Shown here: positions 57,721-64,000 of the stretch, in pieces
Numbering within the stretch: the stretch's first letter is position 1
Layout: each line of letters begins with the position of its first letter
Assembly (NCBI GenBank): GCA_958299035.1
Contig: CATQJL010000223.1
Coordinates: 1,420,359-1,484,358 of the forward strand
Reading direction: 5' to 3'
Source of the DNA: Cylicocyclus nassatus
Taxonomy: Eukaryota; Nematoda; Chromadorea; Rhabditida; Strongylidae
DNA length: 64,000 bases
Translations under genes and position numbers: made by a program
The notes under the pieces: generated by a model
The model's input: the letters and a program-made list of their open reading frames with translations, nothing else
Databases searched by the model: none
What the model was told of the DNA's origin: nothing

Positions 57721-58899
57721 AGGGGAAAGGACTCATAGGAAAGGAGCGGCTTTCGCACGCCCTGTCAAAAGAAGAGCTCGTCTCGAGCTGAAGAATAAGC
57801 GGAGCAATTAAGCTTGGAAGTTGGATATTCATCAAACTGGTGTGCGGGTAAGGTTTCCGCTGTTCGGAGAGGCGGATGAAAGTGATGACGATATCAGTAC
57901 AGCGTGGATGGGTGGGCTCTATCCGAGCTGAAGGGATGAGTATGGCAATGCTTGGGATGTAAATAAAACAACATGGTACGAGCGGCATTTAAAAGTCGAA
58001 TTGGGTTATGTTCAAAATTTTGATATGTGGCGATGGGGTTGTCGTGAATATTGAAGGAATACATATACATAAAAATGCGGACAACAATAATGCAAATAAA
58101 AATCGCTATTGTGACAGAACGTTCAAAATTTTTTTACGTTTTGAAGATTCGTTGTTACAGTATTCAGAAAAAAAATCAAGCACAACAAAAACATGAAATT
58201 TTCGGAATCTATCATGTGGGCAACTCATGTGGGAACACTTCCCTAACGTTGCCCACAAGGGCATGGGGTGGAATTTTGAATGACTGAAAGGCTTCTCCGA
58301 GTCGCCCATCGGAGAAGTATTTCTTGTTATAGTGCAGACGCTTGCGGCAAACTTACTCTGTGCCAGTAGCCGCTGCGTAAATGAAGTTAATGAGAAGTTT
58401 GCTACTGGCTCTCAAAACATCCTGTCTTTTCAGACGCTCTGAACATCTGACGGCAGAAAACAATAATACAGAGGTGAACACAGTATAATGGGGCTTATTA
58501 GTTTCTGTTTTCCTCACATGTTCTAAACATGTGAGTGTAGACTAAAACTCAAACAGAAATTTGGTCAAATACAATGGTGAACACTTGACTGGGAACAATG
58601 ATGACATGCAGAAGAAACAGATATTCATAAAACGGCTATTTGAGAATACCAAGTAGGAAACAGAACAATTTCGATGTCTGTACTATTCACTCTTTACTAC
58701 TTCTCCTTCGTTTACTCGCGTTTTCTTTCTTAGCCTCGCTTTCGCATATCTGAAACTGTCGCGAGCGTACTAGCCTCCCTAGGTGGGAATCAGAGCCCGT
58801 TCGCACTGTACGTTTCGCAAAGAGGAAGAGAAAAGTACTGGAATCGACTCAAAAGCATTCATCATTTTGACGAGTTGATCGAGCCAAAAGTGCAAGCGA
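57721..58899. other. element interior, no gene recognised; small hairpins
   Basis: Contains hairpins GTGGGCAAC/GTTGCCCAC (58214-58255), GCCAGTAGC/GCTACTGGC (58363-58412) and CTCACATGTT/AACATGTGAG (58513-58535). The last shares its CTCACA...TGTGAG closing stem with the repeat array at 61231. Frames are short. Confidence 0.4.
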
Positions 58900-60857
58900 T
58901 TTTTATGCTGTCATTTTTTTCTGAAATGGACTGTTGAGGAATTTTTTTTTGAACTACGGTTGAATTCAGTTGAATTCAGATAATTTCTTAATGTTCTACT
59001 AGGATTTTTTTTGTATGGTAGATGATGAGCGATGGTTGAAATCCACCTGTGCTAAATGCTGACGAAAATGCAAAGTGAGCGGTTATGTAATCATTCCGTT
59101 GTTTTTATTTTGGAAAGCAAGAATAGTTTTGAATCGGTGGCCGAATGTATGAAAACTGGTCGTTTTCAATCAGAATAAAAGCCTATGCAAACTGAATCGA
59201 TTTCTTCCTGAAGGTTAATATCACCGGACTTCTTTTTCACTTTTTTCAGTGAAAGGTAAGTAAGACATGGTTTTTAGATGCCTCTAAGGCATTTTCGCGG
59301 ATGTGAACGGATGAAGTTGCTAATCACATGATAAAGCAAAAAAAAATTTTTTTCACAAATTTGTAGTGCCTTTTGCATGGTCATCCCAATGCTTATTTTT
59401 GGAAAGGCGTTGCTATATACTAGAATGAAGTCACAAGAAATAATAAAGTGAAGTCGAGGTTTTCTTGACTTTTTTTGTGGATTAGTTTTATGTCAAGTCA
59501 AAGTGATGTTTGACAAGAGAAACGTGAGTGAAAATTGCTGCGATGGTTGATTGATAAGGTTAAAGAGGTAGCTATAAACGAAGAATGACTTTTAGATGGC
59601 AGAGAGAAGCAATTTTTTCAAACTGCTTCTTGTTCAGCGCACAGTAGAAAAATTTTATTTTTTTTCTGCATTTTACTTATTGAAGGTTAATTTTACTAAA
59701 CTTACTGTTAATTTTTTTTGATGATGCACACTTATAAGTTGATATGATTGGAGGGCAAAAATTAGCCTCTGATTTCCTCAACTTTTCGCTATTACAAATC
59801 AAACATTGATTTCAATGAAAAGTGTGGGTCCGAAACGAGCTGAGATATCGGACTAATCTAATGAATAGCAGCCTCTCTTATGTTAGAAAATCTCTATTAA
59901 TCTGGGAATTCGGACTTGAAAGTTCTGGCAGAAACTAGCAGCAGAAAAATGAATATAAATAAATACGGCATAAGTAGATTATGATTAATCTTGTTCATTT
60001 TTGCAAATTAACGGTCTTGGGAATGAGGATTGCTTAGTCAAATTCATAAAATTAGAAAAAAAAAACTTTTTTTGTGAACTGCAGTAAGTTTTGAAGATGA
60101 AATGATTTGCGATACGACGAAGCAAAGGTTGCACAAGATGCATTGAGAGGAAACCCCATTTCTTGAGAAAGAGGACAAAAATAGTGAGAAGTCGACATGA
60201 ACGAAAATTGGCGCAACCAAGTTTTTTTTTACAGATAAATAAGGCGGTTCTCAGAAGAAGTAAAAAATATGGTGAGAATGCCAAAGCAGACTTGATGAGT
60301 CTTGGCAAGTTTTTTTTAATGTCGCTTTGCATTTGCAAATGCGAGGAATTTTTTTTTTGGAGGAAAATGTTGCTTTTTTTCGAAGATGATTATCAGAACT
60401 CTTTTTTTAAAGGTCGTGAATAAATCAATCAACCATTCAACGAAAAAGTTTCAATAAATAAAAGTTTCATATAACCTCAATTTCAAGAATTTATTGAAAC
60501 TCATGGTATTCTCTGAAAATACCATTTTTTTTGGAATAAAGACTCATTTTTGGTATGTTTCCCTCAATTCTCTTGGCAGACAACCAAACGAATTTACGAA
60601 TTAGCGAATTTAGCTAGTCATCGTGATTCATGAGATTTTCTTTTCAGAACCAATCTAAAGTCATGCTGATATGTCAATTTGAGGTAGTGGTTGACTTCCA
60701 CAGTTTCTCAAAGACTCAAACATGGGTGACCTATGTTGGTTTTTTTTGAAAATTTTTTTTTCAAACAAGCGTAAGAAGAGTAAACCAAAAAAACATAGAC
60801 AAGGGCTAGAAAAGCATACCTCTTATGATGTGCGAGTAGAGTTGTAGGGAATTTTTT
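58900..60857. other. element interior, A/T-tract-rich, no gene
   Basis: Dense runs of five to nine T (A on the other strand). Bases 59241-59264 show an acceptor (TTTTTTCAG), six bases, then a donor (GTAAGTAAG). Frames at 59985-60338 (-) and 60163-60423 (+) are Lys/Phe-rich translations of the tracts. Confidence 0.4.
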
Positions 60858-61230
60858 CATGACAGCTTTTGGTCCTTCCCTAGAGAGTATCATTTCGAGG
60901 AGTCCTCACGGATACCTCTTTCCAGTCGTACTCGGCTTCCATAAGAACGCTGATCCAGCCAGAGTCCACAGGTGGCTAATCAGATCAAACAATTGCCGCA
61001 TACCTCTGGCCCAGACATTCGTCGATGGGATACGAGGTTCAAAGGGCACTGCCGCTGCATGTGCCTACCTCTGGCGGCTAAATGTCACTCGTTCTTGAGT
61101 GATTAGCCATTGAAATTAAGGGACTGGGAGTGTAGCCTTTGGAAGCAACCGCGAGCTATCAGATAGCCCGTCGGTTTTCCTCAGGCAATCATAATAAATA
61201 ATTATGAAACTCTCCCTAAGCAAAATTGGA
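60858..61230. other. element interior, higher-complexity block, unassigned
   Basis: 60859-61098 is open on the plus strand (LESIISRSPHGYLFPVVLGF) and largely open on the minus strand. Composition is more balanced than the T-rich DNA beside it. It could be a captured host fragment; no family is recognised. Confidence 0.3.
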
Positions 61231-61531
61231 CTCACAGTAGTTTTTCTACTAGTGAGAACTTAATTTTGAATTTGGTAAGGCACACAGTGGTCTTTCCACT
61301 AGTGAGAAATCGAAAAAAAAAATGGGCTCACAGTGGTCTTTCCACTAGTGAGCGGGAAAAAATGACATTCACAGTGGTCTTTCCACTAGTGAAGTCCAAA
61401 AAAAAGGAAAGTATTCTCACAGTGGTCTTTCCGCTAGTGAGAATTAAGATCAAAAGTGACCTCACAGTGGTCTTTCCACTAGTGAGAGTTACGGATAAAA
61501 TTAGGCTCACAGTGCGTTTTCCACTTGCATA
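61231..61531 (+). repeat. array of seven 26-bp hairpin repeats with unique spacers
   Basis: Units at 61231, 61281, 61327, 61368, 61416, 61461 and 61506 follow CTCACAGTGG, a 5-nt loop (usually TCTTT), CCACT, one bulged A, GTGAG. Spacers of 24, 20, 15, 22, 19 and 19 nt differ from each other and are A-rich. The last unit is degenerate in its 3' half. Stem changes are mostly compatible with pairing: unit 1 has A-T for G-C at pair 9-17, unit 4 has T-A for C-G at pair 1-26, unit 5 has T-G at pair 8-18. Unit 2 has one mismatch (2-25). Start-to-start distances (50, 46, 41, 48, 45, 45) are not all multiples of three, so a repeated peptide is not the conserved property. It resembles a CRISPR array in layout only: no cas-like gene is seen and the context is a eukaryotic retroelement. 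Confidence 0.85.
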
Positions 61532-61674
61532 ACCTCATATGTACATATATACAATGCCGGCGGTGGCGATAGAGTCACTGAGATTGTTACGCGTTGGTAA
61601 AGAAAATATGGGGTTCCCAATGGAATAAAGACGGATAAAAATCGATTGGATGAAAAAAGAAAAAAAAACAATTG

Positions 61675-61830
61675 TTCACGGCTCGCTGAATCACGGCTCC
61701 GGGATATCACGGCTCTAGGAAATCACGGCTCGCGGAATCTCAATCTAGAGAGTTAAGTCGATCTAGAGAGAGAGCGTCGAAAATTCACGGTTCGCTATTC
61801 ACGGCTCGGGGGATAACGGCTCGCGGAATT
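61675..61830. repeat. second short-repeat array, CACGGCTC type
   Basis: TCACGGCTCGC-like words start at 61676, 61691, 61707, 61723, 61785, 61799 and 61814 (period 14-16 nt, with a gap holding two TCTAGAGAG words at about 61743-61770). It lies between the hairpin array and the right LTR, in the presumed 5' leader of the element. Confidence 0.7.
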
Positions 61831-62154
61831 AAGGAAGAGAAAGAGATAAAATATCGTTAAGTAAAAAATAAAATAGAAAATATTATTTTGTGCTAAGAAT
61901 AGCAAGTAATACAAAACTCAGACTCATCGCCTGACTCAAAAAATAAGCAGAAAATGAGAAAAAATGAATAAAAAAGAAGAAAAAACTACGTAGAAACGTA
62001 GGAGATGAGGGCTGGTGCCGGCGGTGGGAGTTTGCAAAAGATTTGGCCAAAATCTATGCTGATTAAATTCAAAAATTGTTGATTCAGAAAAAAAGTTCTC
62101 GAAAAATTGATTTAAAAATGTGAGTCATAAAAAGAAAACAACCCGGGACCTCCA
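61831..62154 (-). other. presumed 5' leader of the LTR element
   Basis: Non-coding. On the minus strand it begins at the LTR with TGGAGGTCCCGGGTTG, a candidate primer-binding site. It contains CTGGTGCCGGCGGTGGG at about 62010, a word partly repeated at 61553 (ATGCCGGCGGTGG). Confidence 0.4.
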
Positions 62155-62384
62155 TGTCAAGTCCAAGAGGTGCACTCTCTTGACTTGAATCCTTCACCCT
62201 GATTATTTTACTTTATATGAACATGACATTGTGACTAGAATGTTTATTATATCTTTATAAGCGTAAAGAAAGGGGAAGGGAAGCCGCCGGTCACCCGGCT
62301 AGGCACAGCTCATCTGGAGTTGCTGGGGCACCGCCCAGTTGGCGTGGGGACTGTGGGACCATCTAATTAGTCTGCGTCTCGACA
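62155..62384 (-). repeat. LTR, right copy
   Basis: Appears identical base for base to 57151-57380 when read side by side. The presumed 5' LTR; a TATA-like TTATAAAGATATAA and AATAAA lie within it on the minus strand. Confidence 0.8.
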
Positions 62385-62388
62385 ATTA
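62385..62388. repeat. 4-bp target-site duplication, right copy (ATTA)
   Basis: ATTA immediately after GACA of the right LTR. Confidence 0.75.
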
Positions 62389-62990
62389 CGGCGCTGGTAG
62401 GGCTGGCAAAGATGTTTTGAAGAATCAGTCAGTTTGTCCATAATCGAAACAAATCTGAGGAAGTAACGGTCATGTCTTGAAAAAGATCGCTATGTATAGA
62501 ACTTACTATACTTATTGTACTCTTCTCCCGTAACTCAAAATTATTATACTCATGCACAATTACCTTCGAGATCTTCCTCACTAGAGAAACATGGTTTTTT
62601 TTGTTGTTTGACATGCAGAAACATATTACAATTTTCGCGAATAGACTGTTACAATCAAACCCCTATGAAACTTTTTTGATTCTGCGCTGTCATTTCCACC
62701 TTTTTGTTTGTTCAGGCCCAGATAGTAACTGTAAACAACGAATTTTCTGGCCACCCGTGGGATTTGATACGCTGAAACAAAAATGCGTTAAAATTGTATT
62801 AGGTGTCTGAAAGTTCGTGCCGTTTTCCAGAGCTATCATTGTTCAGATTGATGTTAGGCAAATGCGCTAAACAGTGTTCGATGCGAGGTATGTACTCTTC
62901 CGAAGAAATGGCAGCACCTTAAGCAGTTGTGCTTATGCGGACTTTGCGTTGTCGTGGCATGTACTATATGGTAGTGTATGCGTTTTTCAG
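62389..62990. other. no gene; possible mariner terminus
   Basis: TA followed by TTAGGTGTCTGAAAGTTCGT at about 62797-62818 resembles a mariner-type terminal repeat. A matching right end was not found. The rest is unassigned. Confidence 0.3.
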
Positions 62991-63106
62991 CGATACGGAC
63001 TCATCGTTTGCCCCTCGAAGGTGTGCCTATAGGTACGTACCACTATCAATTCGCTGCTTTCCGCTCCTTCGACATGTTCAATTCAGGCAGTCAAGGTGGT
63101 TTGCAG
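62991..63106 (+). CDS. candidate exon or decayed transposase piece (uncertain)
   Basis: Acceptor GCGTTTTTCAG (ending 62990) and donor GTAAAATG (63107) bracket an open block reading IRTHRLPLEGVPIGTYHYQF then AAFRSFDMFNSGSQGGLQ; the frame stays open past the donor to a stop at about 63206. YHYQFAAFRSFDMF loosely recalls the DYHLFRSL region of mariner transposases, and a mariner-like end is 190 bp upstream, so a decayed transposase is an alternative to a host exon. The minus strand (63271-63083) is open too. Confidence 0.25.
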
Positions 63107-64000
63107 GTAAAATGTGAAAGAAGCGAAAGCCAGCGAGTTGCTGCGAGCAGTAATGTCTATGGGCACATCACTGGGGAACAGACTGTCTATTTTGCGCGCT
63201 ACAAATGAAGGGCTGGAAGAGCACGCGTACACCCTACATTCCAGTAAAGCTGTCTCGTCAATGTATGACACTACCTTTTAGCTGCATGCAGCTCGATCCT
63301 CCTATGTCGATCTATTTTTGCCAATACAGTCAAGGAGCCATCTTATCAAAATTTGGGTATCACTAGATGCTATATTGACTGCATCTGTACCTTTGGAGTA
63401 ACACTACTTGTGTTCCTAGGCTGCCAGCCTTATTTGTGGTATTTTGAATCTGGTGCTACCAAGGAGGCTACTCTTACCCGTCTGCACAGGTTGTCACAAA
63501 GGCTGACGGCATTGAAGAGGCGGCCAAATGATGAGCATTCGCGGCAAATGCTATCAAATTTATCAGTCCAATCTATACTTCGATATTGCTGGTTTGCGCT
63601 TGTCGTTTAGGCCTCGGGCAGCGTTCACGCGACTTCATCTAATTACTAGCGTTTCTCCAAACAAGACAACAGTTACAAGTCCATTGCATGACGGTTATCT
63701 TGCATTTCGGTTGTGATCGTTAGTCACTATTAGTCTTGTCGGAAAACTATCACAACCGAAATGCAAGATGATCTACATGCATTAGACTCGTAACTGTTGT
63801 TTTGCTGAAGATCATCTTGCTTCACGGTTGTGATAGTTTGGAGAATCGCGAGGCAATAAAATCGCATGAACTCTGCCCGAGGCCTTATGCGTGTGTGGAA
63901 TTTTGACGAAGCTTTGGTGCCGTCTGCATAAGAAAGCTGACTTTGAATGAACCAAAACAGTAACTGTATCCTGGAAATGTGCAAGACATGGTAAGCGTTT
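63107..64000. other. no gene recognised; foldback repeat at about 63605-63890
   Basis: 63655-63885 is an imperfect inverted repeat (GACAACAGTTAC / GTAACTGTTGTTTTG; CATCTTGCATTTCGGTTGTG in both orientations) related to 55060-55330. Confidence 0.4.

Larger units (their letters stand above)
57151..62384 (-). mobile_element. LTR-type element without gag/pol (5234 bp)
   Basis: Two 230-bp direct repeats that appear identical, each starting TGTC and ending GACA, bounded by ATTA duplications: the signature of LTR retrotransposon integration (4-bp duplications occur in Ty3/gypsy-like elements). Orientation is taken as minus because on that strand the LTR contains TTATAAAGATATAATAAAC (TATA-like and AATAAA signals), and the base next to the right LTR begins TGGAGGTCCCGGG, the TGG expected of a primer-binding site. 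No matching tRNA was identified and no clear polypurine tract is seen. The 4.77-kb interior has only short frames and no protease, RT, RNase H or integrase motif, so it resembles a large non-autonomous retrotransposon derivative. Identical LTRs imply recent insertion. Confidence 0.75.

Noticed and set aside
61231..61531. A true prokaryotic CRISPR array or bacterial contamination
   Set aside because: Spacers are short (15-24 nt), A-rich and uneven, no cas gene is nearby, and the array lies between identical LTRs in a clearly eukaryotic repeat context.
61266..61532. A repeated-peptide precursor (TVVFPLV or, on the other strand, TSGKTTV) such as a neuropeptide gene
   Set aside because: Repeat spacing is not a multiple of three throughout, there is no signal peptide or regular dibasic/Gly processing site, and the compensatory changes point to structure instead.
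62139..62154. A tRNA gene fragment (GAGGTCCCGGGTT resembles a tRNA T-arm)
   Set aside because: No acceptor, D or anticodon arms can be formed around it; its place next to the LTR fits a primer-binding site better.
57151..62384. Duplicate of a 230-bp segment by assembly error
   Set aside because: The TGTC/GACA ends and the ATTA duplication outside both copies are what integration would leave; an assembly duplication would not produce them. Long reads would settle it.
1..64000. Intact tRNA or rRNA genes
   Set aside because: No A-box/B-box pair with a cloverleaf and no rRNA-like stretch was seen while reading; a tRNAscan or Infernal run would be decisive.

Overview
The window looks like a repeat-rich intergenic and intronic stretch of an animal genome, most likely a nematode. 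The reasons are the intron style (acceptors such as TTTCAG and TTTTTTACAG, donors such as GTAAGTTT, short exons), the absence of any prokaryotic operon structure, and the mix of mobile elements: an RTE-type LINE, CR1/Jockey-like LINEs, Penelope-like elements, Tc1/mariner-type MITEs and many foldback repeats. The species cannot be named from sequence alone.

Host genes are few. The only well-supported one is on the minus strand at 7166-10881. It has four exons, all joined in phase 0, and encodes a predicted secreted protein of about 469 residues, very rich in Pro and Gln, with an 11-residue FTFPTHPTIAP repeat. Weaker exon candidates lie at 3162-3395 (-), 26073-26152 (-), 26248-26359 (+), 56798-57081 (+, two exons) and 62991-63106 (+).

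Layout. 1-7 kb: mostly unassigned, with one perfect hairpin. 7-11 kb: the Pro/Gln-rich gene. 12-13 kb: a foldback element. 14.1-18 kb: a LINE 3' end split by a nearly full-length RTE retrotransposon (18-bp target duplication, one frameshift). 18-26 kb: foldbacks, a second LINE fragment and a 2.4-kb long-inverted-repeat element. 26.4-28.0 kb: a repeat whose inverted copy lies at 49.9-54 kb. 28.3-29.2 and 36.8-38.3 kb: Penelope-like fragments with hammerhead-ribozyme-like cores. 31-37 kb: ~120-bp satellite arrays enclosing a ~300-bp tandem repeat. 38.3-48.4 kb: one plus-strand LINE containing three later insertions: a mariner-type MITE, a complete antisense LINE of the same family, and a 1.37-kb TIR element. 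51.8-54.7 kb: three more mariner-type palindromic MITEs. 55-57 kb: short repeats and the last exons of a plus-strand gene.

The most unusual object is at 57151-62384. Two 230-bp direct repeats (TGTC...GACA) that appear identical, flanked by a 4-bp ATTA duplication, define a recent LTR-type insertion. Its 4.8-kb interior shows no recognisable gag or pol. Near its right end it carries seven regularly spaced 26-bp hairpin repeats separated by unique 15-24-nt spacers. The layout resembles a CRISPR array but sits in a eukaryotic retroelement. Base changes in the stems are compensatory (G-C to A-T, C-G to T-A), and unit spacing does not keep a reading frame, so selection appears to act on nucleic-acid structure. 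A second array of 14-16-nt CACGGCTC repeats lies between the hairpins and the right LTR.
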